A stretch of DNA of 64,000 bases, from contig NZ_LSIF01000018.1 in the NCBI RefSeq assembly GCF_001556105.1, positions 1-64,000 of the forward strand. The letters run 5' to 3'. The notes below the pieces were generated by a model. It did no database searches, was not told where the DNA came from, and was given only the letters and a program-made list of their open reading frames with translations. Positions 43,163 through 53,023 of the stretch are shown here, piece after piece. The translations under genes and the position numbers were made by a program. The DNA comes from Pseudoxanthomonas mexicana (GTDB lineage Bacteria; Pseudomonadota; Gammaproteobacteria; Xanthomonadales; Xanthomonadaceae). Each line of letters opens with the position of its first letter. Position 1 is the first letter of the stretch.

Positions 43163-45224
43163 TCCACGTTATGACGTCCTGTTCGAACCGGTCCGCATCG
43201 GGCCGGTGACCACGAAGAACCGGTTTTTCCAGGTCCCGCACTGCAACGGCATGGGCCACGCGATGCCGCTGGCGCACGCGGCGATGCGCGAGGTGAAGGC
43301 CGAGGGGGGCTGGGGCGTGGTGTCGACGGAAGAGTGCGAGATCCATCCCAGCAGCGACCTGACGCCGTACGTCGAGGCGCGGCTGTGGGACGACCGCGAC
43401 ATCCCCGCGCTCGCGCTGATGTGCGACAAGGTGCACGCGCATGGCGCGCTCGCCGCGCTGGAGCTGTCGCACAACGGGCCGACCGCGTCCAACCTCTATT
43501 CGCGGGAAGTGCTGCTGGCACCGTCGCACCAGCCGTCCAAGTACGGCTATCCGGCGCAGGCGCGCGCGATGGACCTGCACGACATCGCCGAATACCGCCG
43601 CTGGCACCGCGAGGCGGCGGTGCGCGGCATGAAGGCGGGCATGGACATCGTCTACGTCTACGCCGCGCACGACCTGTCGCTGGCGATGCACTTCCTGCAG
43701 CGTCGCCGCAACCAGCGCACGGATGCCTATGGCGGGTCACTCGAGAATCGCGTGCGCCTGTTGCGCGAGGTGCTGCAGGACACGCGCGAGGCCGTCGGCC
43801 ATCGCTGCGCCGTCGCGCTTCGCTTCGCCACCGAGGAGCTGCTGGGGCCGGGCGGGGTGGAACTGGCGGAGGCGCAGGACATCGTGGGGATGCTGGCCGA
43901 ACTGCCCGACCTGTGGGACGTCAATGTCGCGGCCTGGTACAACGACTCGGTGCCGTCGCGCTTCGCCCGCGAAGGCGCGCAGGAGCCCTTCATCGACTTC
44001 GTCCGCAAGGCGACGACGAAACCTGTCGTCGGCGTGGGCCGCTTCACCTCGCCCGATACGATGGTGTCGCAGATCCGCCGCGGCGTGATCGACCTGATCG
44101 GTGCAGCGCGGCCGTCGATCGCCGATCCCTACCTGCCACGCAAGATCGAGGAAGGCCGCGTCGACGACATCCGCGAATGCATTGGCTGCAACATCTGCGT
44201 CTCGGGCGACATGACCATCTCGCCGATCCGCTGCACGCAGAACCCCAGCATGGGCGAGGAGTGGCGCAAGGGCTGGCATCCGGAGCGGATTGCGCCGAAG
44301 AAGAGCGAGGCGCGCGTGCTGGTCGTCGGGGGCGGACCCGCCGGGCTGGAAGCGGCACGTGCGCTGGGCCAGCGCGGTTACGAAGTCCATCTGGCCGAGG
44401 CACGACGCGAACTGGGCGGACGGGTAACCCGCGAAGCACGCCTGCCGGGCCTGGCCGAATGGGCGCGCGTGCGCGACTGGCGGCTGGGACAGATCAGCAA
44501 GCGGGCAAACGTCAGTACCTATCTCGACTCCGCGCTGACCGCACAGGACGTGCTCGACTTCGGCGCCGACCATGTCGTCATCGCCACCGGCTGCCACTGG
44601 CGGCGCGACGGGTTCGGCCGCACGCATGGGATGGGCATCGCGGACTTCGCCGGCAACGCACGCGTGTTCACGCCGGACGACCTGATGGACGGGCGCTGGC
44701 CCGAAGGCCGCGTGGTGGTCTACGACGACGATTACTTCTACACCGCCAGTGTGCTCGCCGAAGCACTGCGCCTGCGCGGCTGCGAGGTCACGTACCTCAC
44801 GCCGGACGACACCATCGCCTCATGGAGCGCGAACACGTTGGACTACCGCCATATCCAATGGCGCATGGCCGAACTCGGCGTCACTCAGCGGGTGTCGCAC
44901 ATGGTGACCGGCTACACCGGCACCACGCTGGCGCTGGAACAGGTCTGGAATGGTGCGGCGACCGCACTCGATTGCGATGCCGTCGTGCTGGTCACCTCGC
45001 GCCTGCCGGACGATGCGCTGTACCAGGCGCTGAAGGCGCGTGAGCCCGAGTGGGCCGATGCCGGCGTACGCAACGTGGCCTGTATCGGCGACGCACTGGC
45101 GCCGGGACTGATCGTGCATGCGGTCTACGCCGGGCATCGCTACGCGCAGGAACTGGATGCGCCACGCACCGGCGCCGTGCCGTTCAAGCGCCACTTCCAC
45201 CACGATGTGCCGATGGCGGAATGA
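43143..45224 (+). CDS. Old-Yellow-Enzyme/TMADH-type FMN-FeS-FAD oxidoreductase (DgcA-like)
   Basis: About 693 residues. An FMN TIM barrel (LFEPVRIGPVTTKNRFFQVPH) comes first, then the 4Fe-4S motif CIGCNIC near residue 345 with its fourth Cys in SPIRCTQNP. An FAD/NAD Rossmann domain follows (VLVVGGGPAGLEAARALGQRG). Relatives include trimethylamine and dimethylglycine dehydrogenases and stachydrine demethylases. It likely takes the demethylated product of the Rieske oxygenase through the next N-demethylation. The GTG at 43143 overlaps the permease; a GTG at 43155 is an equal candidate. Confidence 0.88.
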   Translation: MRCRVRDPRYDVLFEPVRIGPVTTKNRFFQVPHCNGMGHAMPLAHAAMREVKAEGGWGVVSTEECEIHPSSDLTPYVEARLWDDRDIPALALMCDKVHAHGALAALELSHNGPTASNLYSREVLLAPSHQPSKYGYPAQARAMDLHDIAEYRRWHREAAVRGMKAGMDIVYVYAAHDLSLAMHFLQRRRNQRTDAYGGSLENRVRLLREVLQDTREAVGHRCAVALRFATEELLGPGGVELAEAQDIVGMLAELPDLWDVNVAAWYNDSVPSRFAREGAQEPFIDFVRKATTKPVVGVGRFTSPDTMVSQIRRGVIDLIGAARPSIADPYLPRKIEEGRVDDIRECIGCNICVSGDMTISPIRCTQNPSMGEEWRKGWHPERIAPKKSEARVLVVGGGPAGLEAARALGQRGYEVHLAEARRELGGRVTREARLPGLAEWARVRDWRLGQISKRANVSTYLDSALTAQDVLDFGADHVVIATGCHWRRDGFGRTHGMGIADFAGNARVFTPDDLMDGRWPEGRVVVYDDDYFYTASVLAEALRLRGCEVTYLTPDDTIASWSANTLDYRHIQWRMAELGVTQRVSHMVTGYTGTTLALEQVWNGAATALDCDAVVLVTSRLPDDALYQALKAREPEWADAGVRNVACIGDALAPGLIVHAVYAGHRYAQELDAPRTGAVPFKRHFHHDVPMAE

Positions 45225-45225
45225 G

Positions 45226-46836
45226 TCAGGCGAGTGCGCGGTAACGGAAGTCGCTGAACTCCACCGCGCCCGCGCCGGCGCTGTACAACGCAAGGCGCAG
45301 GCTGAGGAAGCCACCGAACACGTTGTGGTGCAGGCCAGACACTTCCATCCGCGTATCCAGCCGCGTCCAAGTGCGGCCGTCGTCGTGCGAGTGATGCCAG
45401 GTCACCACATGATGGTCGTAGGTCAGGCGCAGGCGCACCCGTCGCGTCGGCAGTGCCTGCCGCGCCCAGGTCTGTTCCTCCGCGTACTGGAACACGCGCA
45501 GCCCGTCCGCGGTGAAGCCGAGGCCGACGAAGGCCTTCGGGTTGTAGAACAGCAGCAGCCCGCCTTCGCCACCATCGACCAGCGTCAGCGTGACGTCGGC
45601 CTGGTAGGCACGGTCGCCGACGATGCAGGCCAGTGGGCTGCCATCCGCGGGCGAGGTGCCGGCACCGGCGAGGCGCAGCGAGCGCGTGCCGTAACGCACG
45701 CGGCGCATCTCGTCGGAGCGCGGCGCGTGGAACGCCCACTGCGTGCCAAGCCGGTCGACCGAGAAGTCGTCCGACAGCGCAACGCCGGCGACGCCCACCC
45801 TGCCACCGCGAGGCCGTGGCAACGGTGCCGACAGGTCGCCGCCACGCGCGCGGAACCAGCCATCGTCGGTCCATTCGATCGGCTCGAGAAGCGTCTGCCG
45901 GCCGAGCGTGCGATAGCCGTTCTCGTAGCCGTGGTAGACCATCCACCCGTCGCCGGCGGGACCTTCGACCAGCGTCGCATGGCCACGCGACCACCAGGGT
46001 TCGGCATCGCGCTGCGTGCGTACCAGTGGATTGTGCGGGCAGTGTTCCCAGGGTCCGTGGATCGAGCGCGAACGCGCAGCGATCACCATGTGGCCGGTCA
46101 CGGGGCCAGCGGTACCGCCGACCGCGGTGATCAGGTAGAACCAGTCGCCACGCCGCGTCAGCTTCGGGCCTTCCGGCGCGAAGTTCTCGGTGATCCAGTC
46201 ATCCGGATAGCGCCACGGACGGTAGGCGTGTTCCAGCGTGCCGTCGGTCGCCAGGCCGTCGTCGGTCAGGCGCACCTTGCGTATGCCGTTGACGAACAGG
46301 TAGCGCTTGCCGTCTTCGCCGACCGCATGGCCGGGATCGATGCACCCGTCGATCTTCAGATCGACCGGCGCACTCCATGGCCCGCGGATATCGTCGGCCC
46401 AGATCGCGTGGATCTTCCATGCGCCACCCGGCGCCAGCGTCGGCAGGTAGATGAAGTAACGGTCGCCGTGCCGGCACAGGTCGACCGCCCACACGGTGCC
46501 GACGTTCGTGTGCAGCGCGGGACCGAGTGGCGTCCAGTTGACCAGGTCGGTGGAATGCCAGATCACCAGCCCGGGATAGGCGTCGAACGACGAGAACGTC
46601 ATGTAGTAGTCGTCGCCGTCCTTGAGGATCGTGGGATCGGGGCGATCGCCGGCGACGATGGGATTGAGATAGGTGCCGTCACCGCGGTCGGCCTTGCGTT
46701 GGCCTTCGACGCCGGTGGCGTGTGCCGGCGATGCGGGCGGGCACGCAGTGGTCGCCGCCGCGCGCGACGACAGCGGCCAGGTGACCAGGCCGGCGAGTCC
46801 GGCCTTGAACAGTGCGCGTCGCGATGTGCCGGACAT
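45226..46836 (-). CDS. GH43-family glycosidase, Tat-exported
   Basis: 536 residues. The N-terminus has a twin-arginine-like signal (TSRRALFKAGLAGLV then ATTACPP). The five-bladed beta-propeller of GH43 shows the catalytic base in GDRPDPTILKDGDDYY, the pKa-tuning Asp in KIDGCIDPGHAV and the acid in TENFAPEGPKL. A C-terminal beta-sandwich follows (from about residue 340, GVALSDDFSVDRLGTQWAF). It likely removes arabinose or xylose residues from plant glycans. It is the last gene of the leftward sugar operon, 22 bases after the other GH43. Confidence 0.9.
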   Translation of the reverse strand: MSGTSRRALFKAGLAGLVTWPLSSRAAATTACPPASPAHATGVEGQRKADRGDGTYLNPIVAGDRPDPTILKDGDDYYMTFSSFDAYPGLVIWHSTDLVNWTPLGPALHTNVGTVWAVDLCRHGDRYFIYLPTLAPGGAWKIHAIWADDIRGPWSAPVDLKIDGCIDPGHAVGEDGKRYLFVNGIRKVRLTDDGLATDGTLEHAYRPWRYPDDWITENFAPEGPKLTRRGDWFYLITAVGGTAGPVTGHMVIAARSRSIHGPWEHCPHNPLVRTQRDAEPWWSRGHATLVEGPAGDGWMVYHGYENGYRTLGRQTLLEPIEWTDDGWFRARGGDLSAPLPRPRGGRVGVAGVALSDDFSVDRLGTQWAFHAPRSDEMRRVRYGTRSLRLAGAGTSPADGSPLACIVGDRAYQADVTLTLVDGGEGGLLLFYNPKAFVGLGFTADGLRVFQYAEEQTWARQALPTRRVRLRLTYDHHVVTWHHSHDDGRTWTRLDTRMEVSGLHHNVFGGFLSLRLALYSAGAGAVEFSDFRYRALA

Positions 46837-46858
46837 GGAGGCTCCCGTGATGCCGTGG

Positions 46859-48532
46859 TCAGCGGCGGACCGCGTAAGGTCCGAAGGTGTTGCCGATGAA
46901 GCCGCCCGCCGTCTCCACGCTCAGCAGGCTGGCGTCCAGGCCGGTGGCGACGGTCTTCCATTCGCCGGATGCCAGAGCGTACTGCGCGTCCAGTCGCGGA
47001 CCGTCGAGGCGCAAGCGCAGCGATACGGGTCCATGTTGCTCGTCCAGCGGGATGCGCGCCAGCCGGTCGCCTGTCTTCGCGCCTTCGCGGCTGCTGCGCC
47101 GGTACAGCGACACGGCCAGTCCCTGCGCATCGCGCTCGACACCGAGCACGTAGTGGCCGTACTCGTTCTGCAGCAACGCGAGTCCTGCCAGTTCGCCAAG
47201 GGCAGGATCGAATGAAGCAAGCGTGGTTTCCAGCGTCGCCTTGTGGTGCTGCAGGCGATGCGCGAGGTAGGACGGCTGCCCCGGTGCAGTACCGAACGCG
47301 CCCAGCGGCATCGTGCCCGGCGTGACCGTCAAGCCGGCCTTGCCGGTCGTGTACCAGGTCGTCTGCGGCGGATGCAGCGTCATCCACGACAGCGGCAATG
47401 ACGGCGCATCGAAACGTTCGGTCCACGCCATCGGCCCGCTGGTCGGCAAGGGCTGCGGGTTGCGGGGCAGGTCGGGACGTTGCGCGACCATCGGCACGCG
47501 CTCGCCGCGCGGGAGGATCACCGGCCAGCCGTCCTTCCACGTCACCGGCAGCAGGAAGGTTTCGCGGCCCAGGTTGTACTGGTTGCCGCGGTACGGACGC
47601 GTGGCCAGGAACACCGCCCACCACGTGCCGTCCTTGAGCTTCACGAACTGCGCATGGCCGGTGGACGTCACCGGATCGGGGCGCGTCGGATCGAGATCGC
47701 GTTGCGTCAGTGACGGATTGGAGGGCGATGGCTGGTAGGGGCCGGCGAGTGTGCGGCTGCGCCACACCATCTGCGCGTGCTGTTCGCCGGTGCCGCCCTC
47801 GGCGGCGGTCAGGTAATACCAGCCGTCGTGCTTGAAGACGTGCGGACCCTCGACGTGTTCCGGATTCGTCGCCGGATCCGCACCGCCGTCCACCAGCAGG
47901 ATGCGCCGGCCGATCTTCTCGCGCGTGCCGAAATCGAAGCGCTGCAGCCAGATCGCGCGATGGCCGTCGTAACGGAGTTTTCCGTCGGGCACGTCGTTGT
48001 GCACCACCCAGGCGCTGCCGTCGTCATCGAAGAAAAGCGACGGATCGATGCCGCTGATGCCGAGCCAGACCGGGTCCGACCATGGACCCGCCGGGTTCTT
48101 CGCGGTGACGACGAAGTTGCCGCGGTCGCAGTAGAAGCAGGTGTTGGCGATGTAGAACGTGCCGTCGTGGTGCGCGAGCGTGGCGGCGAACAGGCCGCGC
48201 GTCAGCTCTTCCTTCTCACCGTAGTTGATCTGGCCGGGCCGATGGATCGCATTGCCGACCTGCGTCCACGAGACCAGGTCGGTGCTGTGGAAGACCGGCA
48301 GGCCGGGAAAATAGCCGAACGTCGAGGTGACCAGGTAGAAGTCGTCGCCGACGCGGATCGCCGACGGATCCGGATAGAAGCCGGCGACGACAGGGTTGCG
48401 GTACTGCGCGGGCGTGGCGGACGGACCACCATCGTCGCCGGCATAACGCACCTCGCGGAACACCGCATCGCCGGCCCACGCCGTGCCCATCGACAGCATC
48501 ATCACCAGCGCAGCTGCGCATCGCGTCATCAT
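46859..48532 (-). CDS. GH43-family glycosidase (beta-xylosidase/arabinofuranosidase type)
   Basis: 557 residues. A signal peptide (CAAALVMMLSMGTAWA) is followed by the GH43 propeller with base Asp in VAGFYPDPSAIRVGDDFYL, Asp in ISGIDPSLFFDDD and acid Glu in EHVEGPHVFKH. The C-terminal part (from about residue 360) is a GH43 C2 beta-sandwich. It starts at 48532 with GAGG 8 bases upstream; a second ATG follows directly. Xyloglucan or arabinoxylan side chains are the likely substrate, judged from the neighbouring GH74 and GH31 genes. It lies 10 bases after dgoK. Confidence 0.9.
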   Translation of the reverse strand: MMTRCAAALVMMLSMGTAWAGDAVFREVRYAGDDGGPSATPAQYRNPVVAGFYPDPSAIRVGDDFYLVTSTFGYFPGLPVFHSTDLVSWTQVGNAIHRPGQINYGEKEELTRGLFAATLAHHDGTFYIANTCFYCDRGNFVVTAKNPAGPWSDPVWLGISGIDPSLFFDDDGSAWVVHNDVPDGKLRYDGHRAIWLQRFDFGTREKIGRRILLVDGGADPATNPEHVEGPHVFKHDGWYYLTAAEGGTGEQHAQMVWRSRTLAGPYQPSPSNPSLTQRDLDPTRPDPVTSTGHAQFVKLKDGTWWAVFLATRPYRGNQYNLGRETFLLPVTWKDGWPVILPRGERVPMVAQRPDLPRNPQPLPTSGPMAWTERFDAPSLPLSWMTLHPPQTTWYTTGKAGLTVTPGTMPLGAFGTAPGQPSYLAHRLQHHKATLETTLASFDPALGELAGLALLQNEYGHYVLGVERDAQGLAVSLYRRSSREGAKTGDRLARIPLDEQHGPVSLRLRLDGPRLDAQYALASGEWKTVATGLDASLLSVETAGGFIGNTFGPYAVRR

Positions 48533-48542
48533 CGGATCGTCC

Positions 48543-49451
48543 TCAGGTCGTGGCGGCACTCGCGCGTCGCGCCCACAGTGCATGCAGGCCGCGCGCGGCC
48601 AGGTCTTCGGGGTGGCGCTGCACGCCAACACCCAGCGTCGTCAGCGCATGGGCGTACGACGCCAGCAGGCGGTCGTTGCCGATCAGGTGCACCTGTGCCG
48701 GCCGTGGCGCGTGCGAGAACAGGCCCGATGCGCGCAGTTCATGTCCGATCAGCAGCCCGGAGAGATACGACGGCAGCGCGGGCTCGGCGAACTGCTGGAA
48801 CAGGCCGGTGGTGCGGACACCGAACAGGTGGTGCAGCAGGCCGCCGCGATCGTCGCTGCGCTTGAGGCCGGCATCGAACGCATACCCGTCGAAGCGCACG
48901 TCGCCGGCCGGCATCAGCCGTCCGAGGATGCTGTGCTGGCGCAGCAGCGCATACAATTCGCCGGTCATCGCGGTGGCGATGCGGAGGACCTGGCCGTCGC
49001 GCACGGTGACCCATTTGCTGTGGGTGCCGGGCAGGCAGACCAGGTGGGTGCCGGCGGTGAGCACGTCGAGCAGCGTGGCCAGCTGCGTTTCCTCGCCGCG
49101 CATCACGTCGGGCACGCGGTCGGAATCGCTGTCGCGCAGTCCCGGCACCAGCCAGAGCGCGCGTTCGTCGAAACCCGGTGGCTGGAAGCGCTGCATGCCG
49201 AGCGCGAGCGCGTGGTTGCCGGCGGGGCAGGGCAGGTAGGGCATCTCGTGCCAGCCACCGCGTCCGCCCACCATGCCGCACAGGAGGATGTCGACGTCGT
49301 CCCAGCCGGCGATCTCGCGCGCCAGCACCTCGCCGAAGCGGCCATCGCAGGTCAGCACGCCCTGGTCGCTGCGACGGCGCTCGCGTACCTGGCCGTCGTC
49401 GGCCAGGAGGTACAGGCGCAGGCTGCTGGTGCCCCAGTCGACCGCGATCAT
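48543..49451 (-). CDS. dgoK: 2-dehydro-3-deoxygalactonokinase
   Basis: 302 residues. MIAVDWGTSSLRLYLL, GMVGGRGGWHEMPYLPCPA, LPGTHSKWV and HLIGNDRLLASYA are DgoK family patterns. It phosphorylates 2-keto-3-deoxygalactonate in the De Ley-Doudoroff pathway. Its ATG overlaps the lactonase stop by 4 bases. All enzymes from galactose to pyruvate plus glyceraldehyde-3-phosphate appear in this operon. Confidence 0.93.
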   Translation of the reverse strand: MIAVDWGTSSLRLYLLADDGQVRERRRSDQGVLTCDGRFGEVLAREIAGWDDVDILLCGMVGGRGGWHEMPYLPCPAGNHALALGMQRFQPPGFDERALWLVPGLRDSDSDRVPDVMRGEETQLATLLDVLTAGTHLVCLPGTHSKWVTVRDGQVLRIATAMTGELYALLRQHSILGRLMPAGDVRFDGYAFDAGLKRSDDRGGLLHHLFGVRTTGLFQQFAEPALPSYLSGLLIGHELRASGLFSHAPRPAQVHLIGNDRLLASYAHALTTLGVGVQRHPEDLAARGLHALWARRASAATT

Positions 49452-50347
49452 GGCAAGCGCACCCGGTCTTCCGCACGGGCGAGCGCTCGTCCGGTGCCAT
49501 GCGCGAACACGCCGCCGGCCAGCGGCTGGTCCGCCAGCGCGGCGGTATCCAGGGCGACGCGCGCGCTGGTGATGTAGAGCGTGTCGCCCGCCAGCACGCA
49601 GCACGACGGCTGTGCCGCCGGTGTGCGCACGATGCGGTCGACACGGCCGTCGGGCAGGTAACGCACCACGCGGCCCGCCCCCCATTGCGCATTCCACAGC
49701 GCGCCTTCGTCGTCGATGACCGACCCGTCGGGCTCCGCGCCGGGCATGTCCAGTTCGACGAACACGCCGATGTCCGACACCGTTGCGGTCGCTGTGTCGT
49801 AGCGGCAGCGCAGGATGCGCGGCGCCACCGAATCGCAGAAGTACATCGTGGTCCCGGCCGCATCGAAGCAGATCGAGTTCGGTATCGCCGCGCGCGGCAA
49901 CGCCAGTTCGCGCAGGCCATGCGCCGCGGTGTACTGGTGGAAGCGGCCCGCGGGCCGCAGGTCCGCATGTTCGCTCTTGGTGCCGAAGACGAAGCCGCCA
50001 TGGCGGTCGGCGCGACCGTCGTTGACGCGGGTCATCGGCTCGTCCGCCTCGACGTCGGCAAGCGTCGTCGTCAGCAGGTCGCGCCTGCCCAGCTGCGCTT
50101 CGACATCGCTCGCATGCAGCGCCTTGGCCAGGCCGAGCAGCAGGCGCCCGTCCTCGGCCAGCGCCAGGCAGCCGAGCGGCGCCGGCAACGACCACGTATG
50201 CGTGTGGCCGCTGGCCGGATCGTGGCGCCACAGTTCCTTGGCGAGGATGTCGGTCCAGTACAGCACGCGCCGACGCTCGCACCACAGGATGCCTTCGCCC
50301 AGCGCGCAGCGGCTGTCGACGGTCAGGGTCGCCAGCGCCGCGGTCAC
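49448..50347 (-). CDS. SMP-30/gluconolactonase-family sugar lactonase
   Basis: About 299 residues, a six-bladed beta-propeller. The metal ligands are in ALGEGILW (Glu), TRVNDGRADRHGGFVFG (Asn/Asp), AIPNSICF (Asn) and EPDGSVIDDEGALWNA (Asp). It opens the lactone made by the sugar dehydrogenase, here probably galactono-1,4-lactone to galactonate. I prefer the GTG at 50347, 4 bases after the dgoD stop; ATG 50380 in frame would overlap dgoD by 29 bases and is also possible. Confidence 0.85.
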   Translation of the reverse strand: MTAALATLTVDSRCALGEGILWCERRRVLYWTDILAKELWRHDPASGHTHTWSLPAPLGCLALAEDGRLLLGLAKALHASDVEAQLGRRDLLTTTLADVEADEPMTRVNDGRADRHGGFVFGTKSEHADLRPAGRFHQYTAAHGLRELALPRAAIPNSICFDAAGTTMYFCDSVAPRILRCRYDTATATVSDIGVFVELDMPGAEPDGSVIDDEGALWNAQWGAGRVVRYLPDGRVDRIVRTPAAQPSCCVLAGDTLYITSARVALDTAALADQPLAGGVFAHGTGRALARAEDRVRLP

Positions 50348-50351
50348 CGGC

Positions 50352-51503
50352 TCACCACTCGGCCACGCTGCCATCGGCATGCCGCCACAGCGGGTTGCGC
50401 CAGCGCGGCGGCTGCCGGTTCGCGTCGACCAGGCGCGCCTCGTCGATCTCCACGCCCAGGCCGGGCTTCGGCAGCGCGGCGATGCTGCCGGTGGCGTCGC
50501 AGCGGAAATCGTCCTGGTTGATGACGTAGTCCAGCAGGTCGGCGCCTTCGTTGTAATGGATGCCGATGCTCTGCTCCTGCAGCATCGCGTTGTGGGCGAC
50601 GAAGTCCACCTGCAGGCAGGCGGCCAGCGCCACCGGGCCGAGCGGACAATGCGGTGCCAGTGCCACGTCGTGGGCTTCGGCCATCGCGGCGATCTTCACG
50701 CACTCGGTGATGCCGCCTGCATGCGACAGGTCGGGTTGCAGGATCGCCAGGCCGCCGGCCGCGAGCACCGGTCTGAACTCGGCGCGCGAGTACATGCGCT
50801 CGCCCGCGGCGAGCGGGATCGAGGTCGCATCGGACAGCGGCCGGTAGTACTCCCACTGCTCCGGCAGCACCGGCTCCTCGACGAACAGCGGCTTGAACGG
50901 TGCCAGTTCGCGCAGCAGCACGCGCGCCATCGGTGCGCTGACGCGGCCGTGGAAGTCGATGCCGAAATCGACGCGGTCGCCCATCGCCTCGCGGATCGCG
51001 GCGACCTTGGCCACGGCGGCATCGATCGCGCGCGGGCTGTCGATCAGCTTCAGCTCCTCGGTACCGTTGAACTTGAACGTGTCGAAGCCCTGTGCCTGGT
51101 AGCGCTGCATCTGCGCGACGATGTCGGCGGGGCGGTCGCCACCGACCCAGCGGTAGGTCTTCATGCGGTCGCGGACGAGCCCGCCGAGCAACTGGTACAC
51201 CGGCACGCCGAGGGCCTTGCCCTTGATGTCCCACAGCGCCTGGTCGATGCCGGCGATGGCGCTCATCAGGATCGCGCCGCCGCGGTAGAAGCCGCCGCGG
51301 TACAGCACCTGCCACAGGTCGTTGATGCGCGCCGGATCCTGGCCGACGAGATAGTCGCCGAGTTCGTGCACCGCGGCTTCCACCGCGTGCGCGCGCCCCT
51401 CGATGACCGGCTCGCCCCAGCCGCTGATGCCCTCGTCGGTGTCCACCTTGAGGAACAGCCAGCGCGGTGCCGCGTGGTACGTGGTGAGGCGGACGATCTT
51501 CAT
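50352..51503 (-). CDS. dgoD: D-galactonate dehydratase
   Basis: 383 residues, enolase superfamily. Metal ligands and bases are in [31 protein letters not shown] and LAPHCPLGP, and the run [20 protein letters not shown] is the DgoD pattern. It dehydrates D-galactonate to 2-keto-3-deoxygalactonate. The ATG overlaps the aldolase stop. The assignment to galactonate, over other aldonates, rests on the strong match and on the neighbouring dgoK and dgoA. Confidence 0.93.
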   Translation of the reverse strand: MKIVRLTTYHAAPRWLFLKVDTDEGISGWGEPVIEGRAHAVEAAVHELGDYLVGQDPARINDLWQVLYRGGFYRGGAILMSAIAGIDQALWDIKGKALGVPVYQLLGGLVRDRMKTYRWVGGDRPADIVAQMQRYQAQGFDTFKFNGTEELKLIDSPRAIDAAVAKVAAIREAMGDRVDFGIDFHGRVSAPMARVLLRELAPFKPLFVEEPVLPEQWEYYRPLSDATSIPLAAGERMYSRAEFRPVLAAGGLAILQPDLSHAGGITECVKIAAMAEAHDVALAPHCPLGPVALAACLQVDFVAHNAMLQEQSIGIHYNEGADLLDYVINQDDFRCDATGSIAALPKPGLGVEIDEARLVDANRQPPRWRNPLWRHADGSVAEW

Positions 51504-52123
51504 GCGGCGTGGTCCAGGTAGGCCTGGCGGAAGCGGCGCGCGTGCTCGCGCGTGCGCTCGACCGGCTGGCCTGGCGTGTAAAGTTCGCCGCCGATGCCGG
51601 CGCCCTGACAGCCGGCTGAGAGGTAGCCGGAGAGGGTGTCGGGCGTGACGCCACCGACGGCGAAGAGGGGAACCGGTGGCAGCACGCTGCGCAGGGCGCG
51701 CACCATCGCCGGTCCGTAGACGGAAGCGGGGAACAGCTTGAGCATCTGCGCGCCCGCCTCGAGCGCATCGAACGCCTCGCTGGCGGTGGCGACGCCGGCG
51801 GCGACGTGCAGGCCGCGGTCGACGGCATGCCGGATCACCGGTGGTCGCGTGTTCGGCGTGACCATCAGGCGGCCACCGGCGGCGACCAGCGCGTCGACGT
51901 CGGCGGTCGTCAGCACCGTGCCTGCGCCGATCAGCGCGCGGTCGCCGAACGCATCCGTCGCGACGCGCACGCTGCGCGTCCATGCCGGCGAGTTGGCCGG
52001 GATCTCGATGGCGTCATAGCCCTCGTCCACCAGCGCGCCGACGTGCGCATGCGCCTCGTCGGGCGTGATGCCGCGCAGGATCGCGATCAGCGGCAGGGTG
52101 AAGGGGAGGGTGGGCGCGTGCAT
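51500..52123 (-). CDS. dgoA: 2-dehydro-3-deoxy-6-phosphogalactonate aldolase
   Basis: 207 residues, KDPG/KDPGal aldolase fold. [15 protein letters not shown] carries the active Glu/Arg segment, and [12 protein letters not shown] holds the Schiff-base Lys. It splits KDPGal into pyruvate and glyceraldehyde-3-phosphate. I start at the ATG at 52123; the frame is open for 12 codons upstream but overlaps the dehydrogenase. It lies 4 bases after the SDR gene and overlaps dgoD. Confidence 0.92.
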   Translation of the reverse strand: MHAPTLPFTLPLIAILRGITPDEAHAHVGALVDEGYDAIEIPANSPAWTRSVRVATDAFGDRALIGAGTVLTTADVDALVAAGGRLMVTPNTRPPVIRHAVDRGLHVAAGVATASEAFDALEAGAQMLKLFPASVYGPAMVRALRSVLPPVPLFAVGGVTPDTLSGYLSAGCQGAGIGGELYTPGQPVERTREHARRFRQAYLDHAA

Positions 52124-52127
52124 GCGG

Positions 52128-52883
52128 TCAGTCGTGGTAGACCTGCGAGCGACCGCCATCGATGGTGATGTCGGTGGCGTTGATGAAGCGCGCTTCGTCG
52201 CTGGACAGGAACAGCGCGGTGCAGGCGACTTCCTCCGGCGTACCGATGCGCTGCGGCGGCAGCAGCGCCGTCTGCTTCTCGCGCGTCCCGGGTTCGCGTT
52301 CGAACCATGCTTCGATGCGCGGCACCAGGATCAGGCCGGGCGAAATCGAATTCACCCGGATGCCGTGCGCGGCGTATTCGATGCCGAGCGAGCGGGTCAG
52401 CCCGATCAGCCCGTGCTTCGCGACCGGATACGGGAAGCAGCCGGCGATGATCTTGTGGCCGTGCACCGAGGCGATGTTGACGATGGAGCCCGCGCCCTGC
52501 GCCAGCATCGCCGGCAGCACCGCGCGGCACAGGTGCCACGCGCCCGTGAGATTCAGCGCCAGGCAGCGCTCCCAGTCGTCGTCCGACAGCGACAGCGGGT
52601 CGGAGAACACGTCGGCACCGGCATTGTTGACGAGCACGTCGATGCGCCCATGGCGCTCGCGTGCGGCATGGACGGCTGCGTCGACGGCGGCGGCATCGGT
52701 GATGTCGGCGAGATGGTGGACCACGCCGTCATCGGCGGCGGGTGCGGGCTGGCGATCAAGGCCGACGACCGTGGCGCCTTCGCGTGCGAACAGGCGCGCA
52801 GTCGCCGCACCGATGCCGCTGGCCGCACCGGTGACGAGGGCGACCTTGCCGGACAGACGCCCGTCGCGCAGTGATGTCGCCAT
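52128..52883 (-). CDS. SDR-family sugar dehydrogenase (probably galactose 1-dehydrogenase)
   Basis: 251 residues. The Rossmann motif TGAASGIG, NNAG, Ser in NIASVHGHK and YPVAK catalytic pair are intact, with the usual INATDITIDGG end. It likely oxidises D-galactose (or L-arabinose/fucose) to the lactone with NAD(P)+, the first step for the enzymes that follow. It is the first gene of the seven-gene leftward operon and lies just after an 87-bp regulatory block. Confidence 0.85.
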   Translation of the reverse strand: MATSLRDGRLSGKVALVTGAASGIGAATARLFAREGATVVGLDRQPAPAADDGVVHHLADITDAAAVDAAVHAARERHGRIDVLVNNAGADVFSDPLSLSDDDWERCLALNLTGAWHLCRAVLPAMLAQGAGSIVNIASVHGHKIIAGCFPYPVAKHGLIGLTRSLGIEYAAHGIRVNSISPGLILVPRIEAWFEREPGTREKQTALLPPQRIGTPEEVACTALFLSSDEARFINATDITIDGGRSQVYHD

Positions 52884-52923
52884 GGCGCCTCATTCCTGGC
52901 CGGATCCCTTCATGGCCGGGATA

Positions 52924-53010
52924 CTGCGGTTCGGCCATCGGTTGCACAATTACGAAATGGCACGCCCGAAACTGCGTTTTCCAGTGCGGCGCTGCAGCAT
53001 GCCGGGAGCG
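52924..53010 (-). promoter_or_regulatory. 87-bp regulatory block A before the dgo/GH43 operon
   Basis: This block, read leftward, matches block B (54241-54327) read rightward over 87 positions with only about one mismatch in six and no gaps. The core CAATTACGAAATGGCACGCC is identical in both. It ends 40 bases before the SDR start and lies right after the xylR stop. It should contain the operator and promoter shared by both operons. The best guess for the bound protein is the XylR-type regulator between them. Confidence 0.75.
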
Positions 53011-53023
53011 GTCCTTCTACGGC

